Source of the DNA: Streptomyces kaniharaensis
Lineage (GTDB): Bacteria; Actinomycetota; Actinomycetes; Streptomycetales; Streptomycetaceae
DNA length: 64,000 nucleotides
Reading direction: 5' to 3'
NCBI RefSeq assembly: GCF_009569385.1
Contig: NZ_WBOF01000001.1
Coordinates: forward strand, 2,738,001-2,802,000
The notes beneath the pieces were generated by a model. The model was not told the origin of the DNA. It saw only the letters and a program-made list of their open reading frames with translations, and made no database searches. A program made the translations under genes and the position numbers. Each line of letters starts with the position of its first letter. Position 1 is the stretch's first letter. Shown piece by piece: positions 55,462-63,033 of this stretch.

Positions 55462-56913
55462 ATGGTCATCGGCGTCGTCGCGGGGGCCGTGGTGGCCTCC
55501 GTCATCATCCTGATCGTGCTGTTCAGGCTCATGTGGCGGGTAGCCGAGCCGAACGAGGCACTGATCATCTCCGGTTCGAAACACGGTGACGGTCTGGGCT
55601 TCCGGATCGTCACCGGGCGCGGCACCTTCGTCCTGCCGGGCATGCAGGTGGTGCGCCGGCTCTCGCTCGACCTCAACGAGGCCGAGCTGGACGTCGAGTG
55701 CGTGACCTCGCAAGGAATCCCGGTGCACGTCAAGGGCGTTGTGATCTTCAAGGTCGGCGACGACTCGGTGTCGATCGCCAACGCCGCCCGGCGTTTCCTG
55801 GACCAGCAGAAGCAGATGGGCCTGCGGGTGCACAACGTGTTCGCCGGTCATCTGCGGTCCATCGTCGGCGGTTTGACGGTCGAGGACATGATCCGCGACC
55901 GCGAGCGGCTGACCGGGGAGACCCGGGCCGCCTCGGGCGCCGAGATGGAGAAGCTCGGCCTGATCATCGACTCCCTGCAGATCCAGGAGATCCTGGACCC
56001 GACCGGCTACATCCGGAACCTGGCCGCCCCGCACGCCGCGGCCGTGCAGCGCGACGCCCGTATCGCGGCGGCCGCCGCCGACCGCGCGGCGACCGAGGCG
56101 GAGCAGGAGGCGTTCGCCCGCAAGGCCGAGGCGACGCGCAACAGCGAGATCCAGCAGGCCTCCTACCAGGCCGAGATGGACACCGCCAGCGCCCGGGCTC
56201 GGCAGGCCGGCCCGCTCGCCGAGGCGGCCGCCCGGCAGGAGGTCGTCGTCCAGGAGACGAAGGTCGCCGAGCTGGAGGCCCGCCGCAAGGAGCAGCAGCT
56301 GCAGATCGACATCCGCAAGCCGGCCGACGCCCAGGCGTACGAGACCCGTACCCGCGCCGAGGCCGACCGAGACGCCCGGATCTCCTCGGCCCAGGCGCAC
56401 GCCCGGGAGACCGAGCTCAAGGCCGCGGCCGACGCCAGCCAGGTGAAGATCGCCGCGGCGGCCGAGGCGGAGGCCACCCGGGTGCGCGGTCTGGCCGCCG
56501 CCGAGGCGACCAGGGCCACCGGCCAGGCGGAGGCCGCGGCCGTCGAGGCGCGCGGTCTGGCGGACGCGGAGGCCGCCCGGGCGCTCGGGCTGGCCAACGC
56601 CGAGGGCATCCGGGCCCGGGCCGCCGCCCTCGCCGAGAACCAGGACGCCGTGGTGGCACAGGAGTTGGCGGAGAAGTGGCCGGAGATCGTCCGGGCCGCG
56701 GCCGAGTCCTTCGGCAACGTCGAGCACATGGTGCTGCTCAACGGGGCCGACGGGATGGGCGAGATGTTCGCCAAGGCGCTCACCATGGGCGGCACCGGGC
56801 TGGGCCTGGCCCGTCAGCTGCTGAACACCATGCACGAGCGGGAGCAGCACCCGGCGCAGAGCCCGGCCGACGCGCCGGCGCCGGTGGTGCATCAGGTGCG
56901 GATCGAGGAGTGA
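55462..56913 (+). CDS. Flotillin-like SPFH/Band 7 protein
   Basis: A 483-aa membrane scaffold protein. An N-terminal membrane helix (VIGVVAGAVVASVIILIVLF) is followed by the SPFH domain (about 30-200, with RVAEPNEALIISGSKHGDGL, FRIVTGRGTFVLPGMQVV, LTVEDMIRDRERLTGETRAA and LGLIIDSLQIQEILDPTGYI), a long Ala/Glu coiled-coil region with flotillin-type EA repeats (about 210-410) and an oligomerising C-terminus (NVEHMVLLNGADGMGEMFAK). AAGGGGGAG precedes the ATG. Flotillins organise membrane microdomains, usually with an NfeD partner such as the gene at 55029. Confidence 0.92.
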   Translation: MVIGVVAGAVVASVIILIVLFRLMWRVAEPNEALIISGSKHGDGLGFRIVTGRGTFVLPGMQVVRRLSLDLNEAELDVECVTSQGIPVHVKGVVIFKVGDDSVSIANAARRFLDQQKQMGLRVHNVFAGHLRSIVGGLTVEDMIRDRERLTGETRAASGAEMEKLGLIIDSLQIQEILDPTGYIRNLAAPHAAAVQRDARIAAAAADRAATEAEQEAFARKAEATRNSEIQQASYQAEMDTASARARQAGPLAEAAARQEVVVQETKVAELEARRKEQQLQIDIRKPADAQAYETRTRAEADRDARISSAQAHARETELKAAADASQVKIAAAAEAEATRVRGLAAAEATRATGQAEAAAVEARGLADAEAARALGLANAEGIRARAAALAENQDAVVAQELAEKWPEIVRAAAESFGNVEHMVLLNGADGMGEMFAKALTMGGTGLGLARQLLNTMHEREQHPAQSPADAPAPVVHQVRIEE

Positions 56914-57018
56914 TCTTCCGGTTCGGGTAGCCCCGGTTCGGACAGGCCCGGGTCGAATGGGCCCCGTGCCTGCCCGCGGATGGGCCCCGTGCCTGCCCGT
57001 ACCCGGTGGCGACCAACG

Positions 57019-57060
57019 GCCGAGGCCCGGCACCCCTTCCACGGGGTGCCGGGCCTCGGC
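57019..57060. terminator. Strong bidirectional terminator
   Basis: Perfect 18-bp stem (57019-57036 and 57043-57060) with loop TTCCAC, centred on GGCCCGGCACCCC. It lies between the flotillin gene (+) and the small membrane protein gene (-). Confidence 0.85.
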
Positions 57061-57080
57061 GTCGTTTCGGGCGCCGCGCG

Positions 57081-57281
57081 TCAGCTCTTTGCGGCCTTCT
57101 TCACCAGGATCACCACCGCCGCCGCGATGCCCACGACCACCAGCAGCTTGACCAGCATGGCCAGCAGTGCGCCGACGACGCCGAACACGAAGGTCACGAT
57201 GTTCCAGGCCAGCACCAGGACCAGCACCGGCACGACGATGTTGCGCACCCAGGAGGGCAGCGACTTCCAGAGCTCAGCCAT
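57081..57281 (-). CDS. Small DUF5326-like membrane protein (66 aa)
   Basis: MAELWKSLPSWVRNIVVPVL, then VLVLAWNIVTFVFGVVGALL and AMLVKLLVVVGIAAAVVILV with a lysine tail KKAAKS: two closely spaced membrane helices. It matches my memory of the streptomycete DUF5326 family of unknown function. It stands alone between two terminators. Confidence 0.8.
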   Translation of the reverse strand: MAELWKSLPSWVRNIVVPVLVLVLAWNIVTFVFGVVGALLAMLVKLLVVVGIAAAVVILVKKAAKS

Positions 57282-57428
57282 GTCCGTTCCTTCTCTCCCC
57301 TCGGGCCGGCTGCCGTCCGGTGCCGCATCCCGCTTGTTTCGGTACTTCGATCGTACGGGGGTGCAAGTGCCGGAACGAGGCCCAACGGCCCGGAGAGAAC
57401 CCCGAGATCACCCCGACCCGGAACCCCG

Positions 57429-57451
57429 GGGGTGCCCCTGAGGGGCACCCC
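57429..57451 (-). terminator. Terminator hairpin of tenA
   Basis: GGGGTGCCCC (57429-57438) and complement (57442-57451) with a 3-base loop, 9 bases beyond the tenA stop. Confidence 0.75.
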
Positions 57452-57459
57452 GAGCGGGG

Positions 57460-58122
57460 TCAGACCGGCCAGCGCTCGCCCCGCCACGCGGCGTCCCAGA
57501 ACATCCACTCGTAGCGCGAGGTGGTGACGAAGTGCTCGACGACCCGGCGGCGCTCGGCGGGGGAGATCTCCTCGCCGATCCGGTCGGTGAGCGCCAGCAC
57601 CCGCCGCACCACGGACTGGAACGCCTCGTCGCCGTAGGTGGCGATCCAGGTGGCGTAGAGCGGGTCCGGGGAGCCCTGGGCGAGCAGCGCCCCGCCGACC
57701 CGGGCGTAGATCCAGTAGCAGGGCAGCACCGCGCCGAGCGCCTCCGCGAAGGAGCCGCCGTAGACGGTGGCGAGCAGGTAGCTGGTGTACGCCCGGGTGG
57801 TGGGCAGGACCGGTTCGGCGGCGGCCTGTTCGGCGCTGCCGCCGAAGGCGGTCAGGAACTCGGCGTGCATGCCCTGCTCGGCCGCCAGGGCGCCGACCGC
57901 GTCGTCGGCGAAGGCCCGCACGTCCTCCTCGCCGGGCGCCCTGGCGGCGCAGACGGCGAGCGCGCGGGCGTAGTCGCGCAGGTAGTGCGAGTCCTGGACG
58001 ACGAAGTGGCGGAACGCCTCGCGCGGCAGGGTGCCGTCGGTGAGGCCGCCGATGAAGGGGTGGGCGAGGATCTCGGCGTAGACCGGCTCGATGGCGGCCC
58101 AGAGTTCTTCCGTCAGGCTCAT
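57460..58122 (-). CDS. tenA: TenA-family thiaminase/aminopyrimidine aminohydrolase
   Basis: A 220-aa helical enzyme hydrolysing aminopyrimidines from degraded thiamin so the pyrimidine can be reused. Family hallmarks are HPFIGGLTDGTLPREAFRHF, VVQDSHYLRDYARALAVCAA, PTTRAYTSYLLATVYGGSFA, the active-site Cys in ALGAVLPCYWIYARVG, WIATYGDEAF and the late SRYEWMFWDAAWRGERW. It is not in an operon with thiC but lies 2.7 kb away. No TPP riboswitch was seen in front of it. Confidence 0.93.
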   Translation of the reverse strand: MSLTEELWAAIEPVYAEILAHPFIGGLTDGTLPREAFRHFVVQDSHYLRDYARALAVCAARAPGEEDVRAFADDAVGALAAEQGMHAEFLTAFGGSAEQAAAEPVLPTTRAYTSYLLATVYGGSFAEALGAVLPCYWIYARVGGALLAQGSPDPLYATWIATYGDEAFQSVVRRVLALTDRIGEEISPAERRRVVEHFVTTSRYEWMFWDAAWRGERWPV

Positions 58123-58135
58123 GACCCGACCCTAG

Positions 58136-58210
58136 GCGGTCGGTCCTCGGCCGGTCGGTCTTCGGGCGGTCGGTCCTCGGCCGGTCGGTCTTCGGGCGGT
58201 CAGTCCTCGG
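58136..58210. repeat. 15-bp tandem repeat spanning the cupin stop codon (5 units)
   Basis: Five units alternating GCGGTCGGTCCTCGG and CCGGTCGGTCTTCGG, the last with GTCAGT in place of GTCGGT, where the cupin TGA sits (58200-58202). Read on the minus strand they give PPED-stop, then PPEDR, PAEDR, PPEDR and PAEDR in frame. Confidence 0.85.
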
Positions 58211-58562
58211 GCGGGGAGAACACGACCAGGACCCGCAGCTCCTCGGTGATGTGGTGGAAGCGGTGCGGGGTGCCGGCCGGGACGTACACGACGGTGCCGC
58301 GCCCGACGGTGGCGGTCTCGCCGCCGACGGTGAGTTCGGCCCGGCCGCTGATCACCTGGTAGATCTCGTCCTGGTCGTGCGCGGTCTGCGGGTCGGTGTC
58401 CCCGGGGGAGAGCGCGTACAGCCCGGCGGACATCCGCGGTTCGCGTAGGAACCGCAGGTACGCGCCGTCGTTCGCCGCGCGTTCGGCGTCGAGTTCGTCC
58501 AGCCGGAACAGCTTCACCGGTGCCGCCTTCCCTTCTCCGTCCAGCTCCGGGACCACGGGCAT
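58200..58562 (-). CDS. Cupin-domain protein (120 aa)
   Basis: Small beta-barrel protein. Cupin motif 1 appears as AHDQDEIYQVISGRAELTVG and motif 2 as VPAGTPHRFHHITEELRVLV, with the usual His and Glu metal-binding positions (His in AHDQDE, Glu in DEIYQV, His in PHRF). The substrate is unknown. ATG 58562 begins MPVVPELDGEG; GTG internal starts are possible. The stop lies within a 15-bp tandem repeat, so loss of the stop would add repeating PPEDR units. Confidence 0.85.
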   Translation of the reverse strand: MPVVPELDGEGKAAPVKLFRLDELDAERAANDGAYLRFLREPRMSAGLYALSPGDTDPQTAHDQDEIYQVISGRAELTVGGETATVGRGTVVYVPAGTPHRFHHITEELRVLVVFSPPED

Positions 58563-58625
58563 TCAACACCAACATGTCGGGCGGGAGCTTCCCTGCGCAC
58601 CCGGCGGCCTGTCAGGCTGGGCGCC

Positions 58626-59006
58626 ATGAAGGGTTTCGTCATCAAAACGCTGATCAACGCGGTGGCCATCTGGGTCGCCGCCTGGATCGTCACCGGGATC
58701 CAGCTCACCGACGGCAATGCCGACTGGCAGCGCAAGGCGCTGACGGTGGTGGCCGTCGCGCTGGTCTTCGGCGTGGTCAACTGGCTGATCAAGCCGGTCG
58801 TCAAGCTGTTCTCGTTCCCGCTGTTCATCCTCACCCTGGGGCTGATCACCTTCGTGATCAACGCCCTGATGCTCTGGCTGACCTCCTGGGCCTCGGGGAA
58901 GCTGAACCTGGACTTCCACGTCGACGGCTTCGTGCCGGCGCTGCTGGGCTCGCTGATCATCAGCCTGGTCTCCTGGGGCCTGCACCTGGCCCTGGATGAC
59001 GACTGA
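58626..59006 (+). CDS. Phage holin superfamily IV-type (DUF360/YvlD) membrane protein
   Basis: A 126-aa protein with four membrane helices: FVIKTLINAVAIWVAAWIVT, KALTVVAVALVFGVVNWLIK, FPLFILTLGLITFVINALML and ALLGSLIISLVSWGLHLALD. The inter-helix NWLIKPVVKLFSFPLFILTL is the family signature. Despite the name, such proteins in actinomycetes are chromosomal and not tied to lysis. It is followed by a terminator hairpin. Confidence 0.88.
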   Translation: MKGFVIKTLINAVAIWVAAWIVTGIQLTDGNADWQRKALTVVAVALVFGVVNWLIKPVVKLFSFPLFILTLGLITFVINALMLWLTSWASGKLNLDFHVDGFVPALLGSLIISLVSWGLHLALDDD

Positions 59007-59030
59007 GCACGGTCGTGCCGCGACGCGAGC

Positions 59031-59068
59031 GGGGCCCGTGCCCGGGTGGTCCACCGGGTACGGGCCCC
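59031..59068 (+). terminator. Terminator hairpin after the holin-like gene
   Basis: GGGGCCCGTGCCCGG (59031-59045) and CCGGGTACGGGCCCC (59054-59068), 15 bp with one mismatch and an 8-base loop, 25 bases past the stop. Confidence 0.75.
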
Positions 59069-59158
59069 GTTCTGCCGGTCGGTGCGGTCTTCCTCGCCAC
59101 GGGTCCGTGCCCAGAATGGAGATGCGGAGGGAAACCGCCGCTCCGCCCGATCGGTTGA

Positions 59159-59222
59159 TCACCACAGCACAGGCTCACCGCAGCACGTAGTCACCGCAGC
59201 ACAGGCTTACCGCAGCACAGCG
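59159..59222. repeat. 16-bp tandem repeat (4 units) upstream of the NUDIX gene
   Basis: Four head-to-tail 16-bp units: TCACCACAGCACAGGC, TCACCGCAGCACGTAG, TCACCGCAGCACAGGC and TTACCGCAGCACAGCG. They end 93 bases before the NUDIX ATG. The gap 59007-59315 otherwise holds only the terminator; no gene is seen. Confidence 0.85.
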
Positions 59223-59315
59223 GAACCCCGAACGGATCCACCCGGCCGGGTCGGCGTTTCGGCCCCGGCCCGGCGCGGGAGAATCCTGCACAACGCTCGC
59301 GCCCCGGAGGTGGCC

Positions 59316-59858
59316 ATGGGCCCCGACAACCGAACCCCGCCACCCCGCCCGGTCGTGAAGCGCACCGCCCGGGCGATCCTGCTGGAGCTCGATCCGGACA
59401 ACCCGTACAGCCCGGCCGGCATCGTGCTGATCCGCCGGGTCCGGCCCGGCTCGCCGCACCCGTACTGGATCACTCCCGGCGGCGGGGTGGAGCGCGGCGA
59501 CCGCACGGTGGTGGACGCGCTGCACCGCGAGGTGGACGAGGAGCTCGGCGGCAAGATCGTCGACGTCGTGCCCGCCTTCGTCGACACCATCAGCCACACC
59601 CACCACGACGACGGCACGCTGCTCCACCCGCACGGGGTCAAGGTGCAGCACTTCTTCGTCTGCCGACTCGCCTCGATGGACCTCAGCCGGCGGCACGGGC
59701 CCGAGGTGGACGAGCCCAACGGCGAGTACGAGGTGGTCCGGCTGCCCTTCACGCGCGAGGGCGTCACGTCCGTCAACCTCGTCCCGCCGCGGCTGCGGGC
59801 GTACCTGGCGGCCAACATCGAGGGCGTCCGCGCCCTGCTCGCCCCTGACCTCGGTTAG
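59316..59858 (+). CDS. NUDIX hydrolase
   Basis: A 180-aa pyrophosphohydrolase of the NUDIX fold. The NUDIX box region reads WITPGGGVERGDRTVVDALH then REVDEELGGKI; the REVDEELG helix is intact, but the first Glu of the consensus is replaced, so the box is slightly degenerate. KVQHFFVCRLASMDLSRRHG and PFTREGVTSVNLVPPRLRAY follow. GGAGG lies 5 bases before the ATG. Its stop overlaps the stop of the convergent globin-reductase gene by two bases. Confidence 0.85.
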   Translation: MGPDNRTPPPRPVVKRTARAILLELDPDNPYSPAGIVLIRRVRPGSPHPYWITPGGGVERGDRTVVDALHREVDEELGGKIVDVVPAFVDTISHTHHDDGTLLHPHGVKVQHFFVCRLASMDLSRRHGPEVDEPNGEYEVVRLPFTREGVTSVNLVPPRLRAYLAANIEGVRALLAPDLG

Positions 59859-61480
59859 CCGGCGGCGAGGTCGCCCACCAGGTCGTGCCGGATCCGCTCC
59901 GGCGACACCCCGCAGCGCAGCAGCACCCCGACCCCCCGGCGGACCATCGCGGGGGGCCCGCTGAGCACGGCGTCCCGGCCGGTCCACGAGCCGAACCCGC
60001 CCACCACCTCGGGCAGTTCGCCGGTCAGCGCGCCCTCGGCCGGGCCGGTGCCGGAGACCACCGGCCGCACGGTGAGCCACGGGTGCCGCCGGGCCAGCTC
60101 GCGCAGCCCGTCCAGGTCGTACAGCTCGCCGGCCCGGCGGGCCCCGTAGAACACCTCGACGGCGCGGCCGGCCCGGCCGTACTCGGCGAGCTCCTCGACC
60201 ATCGCGCGGATCGGCGCGATCCCGGTGCCGCCGCCGAGGCAGAGCAGGTCCGCCGGGGAGCCGTGGTCGACGGTCATCGTCCCGGCCGCCGGGCCCAGCC
60301 GCAGGACGTCCCCGGGCGCGGCCCGGTGCACCAGCGCGTTGCTCACCCAGCCCGCCTGGACGGCCTTGACGTGGAAGGTCAGCAGCCCGTCCGGGCGGGG
60401 CGCCGAGGCGAACGAGAGGTGCCGCCAGACCCGCGGCCACCAGGGCGTCTCCAGGCTGGCGTACTGCCCGGCCCGGAACGGGTACGGCTGGTCCGGGCGG
60501 ACGGTGATCACGGCGACGTCCCGGGTGCGGCGCTCGTGCCGGACCACCTCGCCGTGCCACCAGGGCGGCGAGGTGCGGGCGGCCTCCTCGGCGGCCTCGA
60601 TCATGATCGAGGAGACCAGCCGGTAGACCCGGCGCCAGGCCAGCTCGGTGGCGGCGTCCCAGCGACTGCCCGCGTACCGGGCCAGTGCCTGCACCAGGCA
60701 CTCCCCCACCGGACCGTAGTGGCCGGTCAGCGTGCCGTACCGGCGGTGGCCGCGGCCGAGGGCGCTCAGGTAGGCGCGCAGCGCGGCCGGGTCGTCGGCG
60801 CCGCGGGCGGCGGCCAGCAGGGCGCGGAAGAGGCGGTCGCGCTGGACGTCCATGGCGGCCGGGAAGAGCGCCCGGACCTCGGGGTGGTGCAGGAAGATCA
60901 GCGCGTAGAAGTGCGCGGTGGCCCGGTCGGCGACCGGTTCGACGACGGCCAGGCTGTCCCGGATCAGCTCGATGTCCCGTGCGGTGGGCGGCTGTTCGGC
61001 GGCCGTGACGCCGACTGCGGGAGCCGGTGCCGGGCGGTGTTCGGCGATGGTCTGCATCGCCCACTCGTGGCTCCAACCGTCCCCGGGACCGGACCAGTTG
61101 AGGCCGGGGGCGTCGGTGAGCAGCGGCCTGAACGCCCGGGCGGCGGCCGGGGCCGCGGGCTCCGGGAAGCTCGGCGCGGGGACGGCCGGAGGCTGGGCCG
61201 GCGGGTCGGGGATCGCCTGGCGCACGGGCTCGGGGGCGGCCGGGCACACCGGCCCGGCCACGAGGTCCGGCACCGGCGGGAGGACGGTCGTCGGCGCGTC
61301 CGCGGGCGCGTGCGGCGGGAGGTCCGGCGGGTCCAGTGGCATCGGCGGCCGTCCGGGCATCCCGTCCACCACTGCCGCCCGGTCCGGGGGGAGCTGTGGG
61401 AGCGGCGCCAGGCCCGGGACGGAGGCGACCCCCGCCGAGCCGTGCCCGGTGCGGACCAGAAGAGTTCTGCGGGACTTCAC
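59855..61480 (-). CDS. Globin-FAD/NAD reductase (flavohaemoglobin-like) with long Pro-rich N-terminus
   Basis: A protein of about 541 aa. The first ~165 residues are Pro/Ala-rich and probably disordered. The globin domain (TARDIELIRDSLAVVEPVAD to about 310) has the distal region AAMDVQRDRLFRALLAAARG and a candidate proximal His in LGRGHRRYGTLTGHYGPVGE. The ferredoxin-reductase-like part has VRPDQPYPFRAGQYASLETP, RHLSFASAP (FAD site) and LLCLGGGTGIAPIRAMVEEL (NAD site). Such proteins detoxify NO or reduce oxygen species. The start is uncertain: GTG 61480 or TTG 61501, neither with a ribosome site. Confidence 0.85.
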   Translation of the reverse strand: MKSRRTLLVRTGHGSAGVASVPGLAPLPQLPPDRAAVVDGMPGRPPMPLDPPDLPPHAPADAPTTVLPPVPDLVAGPVCPAAPEPVRQAIPDPPAQPPAVPAPSFPEPAAPAAARAFRPLLTDAPGLNWSGPGDGWSHEWAMQTIAEHRPAPAPAVGVTAAEQPPTARDIELIRDSLAVVEPVADRATAHFYALIFLHHPEVRALFPAAMDVQRDRLFRALLAAARGADDPAALRAYLSALGRGHRRYGTLTGHYGPVGECLVQALARYAGSRWDAATELAWRRVYRLVSSIMIEAAEEAARTSPPWWHGEVVRHERRTRDVAVITVRPDQPYPFRAGQYASLETPWWPRVWRHLSFASAPRPDGLLTFHVKAVQAGWVSNALVHRAAPGDVLRLGPAAGTMTVDHGSPADLLCLGGGTGIAPIRAMVEELAEYGRAGRAVEVFYGARRAGELYDLDGLRELARRHPWLTVRPVVSGTGPAEGALTGELPEVVGGFGSWTGRDAVLSGPPAMVRRGVGVLLRCGVSPERIRHDLVGDLAAG

Positions 61481-61653
61481 CGCAACGTTTCGAGTACCCA
61501 AGAGAATCGTTTCGCCTCCGGCCGGCCTGCGCCACCACCTGGCTTGTCTCTGCTGACGCCTAGGCAGCGTGGCACGCCCGAACCGCTCATCCGACGAATC
61601 ACGCGAAGCCCGGACACCCGGCCCCGGAACGCGCTACTCTCACTCGATCTGTG

Positions 61654-61689
61654 GTCGCCCTGGGTGGCCCCCCGTCCACCCAGGGCGAC
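61654..61689 (-). terminator. Terminator hairpin of the keto-acid dehydrogenase operon
   Basis: Perfect 14-bp stem GTCGCCCTGGGTGG (61654-61667) and complement (61676-61689), loop CCCCCCGT, 10 bases after the E2 stop. The rest of 61502-61653 is the leader of the globin gene; nothing else was seen. Confidence 0.85.
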
Positions 61690-61699
61690 TGCTCCCTGC

Positions 61700-63031
61700 T
61701 CAGAGCTGCCGCAACAGCATCCCCGGCTGCTCGACGCAGTCCGCGACGAACCGCAGGAACCCGCCCGCCGTCCCGCCATCGCAGACCCGGTGGTCGAAGG
61801 TGAACGACAGCTGCGTCACCTCGCGCACCGCCAACTGCCCCTCGTGGACCCAGGGTTTGGCGACGATCCGGCCGACGCCGAGCATCGCCGCCTCGGGGTG
61901 GTTGAGGATCGGGGTGGAGCCGTCCACGCCGAACACGCCGTAGTTGTTCAACGTGAAGGTGCCGCCGGTCAGTTCGGCCGGGGTGAGCGACCCGTTGCGG
62001 GCCGCCTCGGTCAACCTGGCCAGCTCCTCGCCGAGTTGCTCGGTGGTCCGCGCGTGGGCGTCCCGCACCACCGGGACGACCAGCCCGCGCTCGCCCTGCG
62101 CGGCGAAGCCCAGGTGCACCGCCGAGTGCCGGACGATGCCGGAACCGTCCTCCGTCACACTGGAGTTGAGCTCCGGGAAGCGCGCCAGCGCGACCGTGCA
62201 GATCCGGGCGAGCAGCGCCAGCACGCTCACCTTCGGGCCCGGTGTGGCGTTCAACTGCCGCCTCAGCGCCATCAGTTCGGTGGCGTCGGCGTCCACCCAG
62301 CAGGTCGCGGCGGGGATCTCCCGGTGGCTGCGGCTCAGCTTCTCGGCCACCGCCTTGCGCAGCCCGCGCAGCGGGATGACGCTCTCCTGCGCGACCGGCG
62401 CGGCGGTCGGGGCGGCGGGCGCGGAGACCTTCGCCGCGACCGCCCGTTCGACGTCCGCACGCATGATCAGCCCGTCCGGCCCGCTGCCGGTGAGCGCGGC
62501 CAGGTCGACCCCCTGCTCCCGGGCCAGCCGCCGCACCAGCGGCGAGATCACCGGCACGACGACGGGCGCAGCGAGCGCGGAAGCTACGGGGGCCGGAGCA
62601 GCAGGGGCAGGGGCAGGGGCTGCGGGAGCCACGGCCACCGCGGCCGGAGCGGCAGCAACCGCGCCCACCCGGCGCCGCCGCCCGCCCCTCGCGGGCTCCG
62701 CGACCCCGTACCCGACCAGCGGCCGCTCCACCTCCGCGGCGGGCCCAGCCGGCTCGGCGGGCGTGTCCGCCGGACCTTCCAGCCCGGCCACGGCGACCGT
62801 GACCAGCGGCGCGCCGACGGCGATCTCCTCGCCCGGCTCGCCGTACCGCGCGGTGACCACCCCGCCGTACGGACAGGGCACCTCCACCACGGCCTTGGCG
62901 GTCTCCACCTCCACCACCGGCTGGTCGACGGCGATGACCTCGCCGACCTCGACCATCCAGCGCACCACCTCCGCCCCGGTGAGCCCCTCACCGAGGTCGG
63001 GCAGGGTGAACTCGCGCACGACGGGCATCAT
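61700..63031 (-). CDS. 2-oxo-acid dehydrogenase E2 (dihydrolipoamide acyltransferase)
   Basis: A 443-aa core subunit transferring the acyl group to CoA. The lipoyl domain (about 5-80) has EFTLPDLGEGLTGAEVVRWM and the lipoylated Lys in VVEVETAKAVVEVPCPYGG. The E3-binding domain (VISPLVRRLAREQGVDLAAL then GSGPDGLIMRADVERAV) follows an Ala/Pro linker. The catalytic domain ends with FDHRVCDGGTAGGFLRFVAD, holding the His and Asp of the HxxxDG motif. GGAGG lies 7 bases before ATG 63031. It starts 2 bases after E1-beta. Resemblance is closest to streptomycete branched-chain (Bkd) complexes. Confidence 0.92.
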   Translation of the reverse strand: MMPVVREFTLPDLGEGLTGAEVVRWMVEVGEVIAVDQPVVEVETAKAVVEVPCPYGGVVTARYGEPGEEIAVGAPLVTVAVAGLEGPADTPAEPAGPAAEVERPLVGYGVAEPARGGRRRRVGAVAAAPAAVAVAPAAPAPAPAAPAPVASALAAPVVVPVISPLVRRLAREQGVDLAALTGSGPDGLIMRADVERAVAAKVSAPAAPTAAPVAQESVIPLRGLRKAVAEKLSRSHREIPAATCWVDADATELMALRRQLNATPGPKVSVLALLARICTVALARFPELNSSVTEDGSGIVRHSAVHLGFAAQGERGLVVPVVRDAHARTTEQLGEELARLTEAARNGSLTPAELTGGTFTLNNYGVFGVDGSTPILNHPEAAMLGVGRIVAKPWVHEGQLAVREVTQLSFTFDHRVCDGGTAGGFLRFVADCVEQPGMLLRQL

Positions 63032-63033
63032 CC

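Noticed and set aside
58626..59006. Holin-like gene as evidence of a prophage
   Set aside because: This four-helix family is a common chromosomal membrane protein and no phage structural or lysis genes are nearby.
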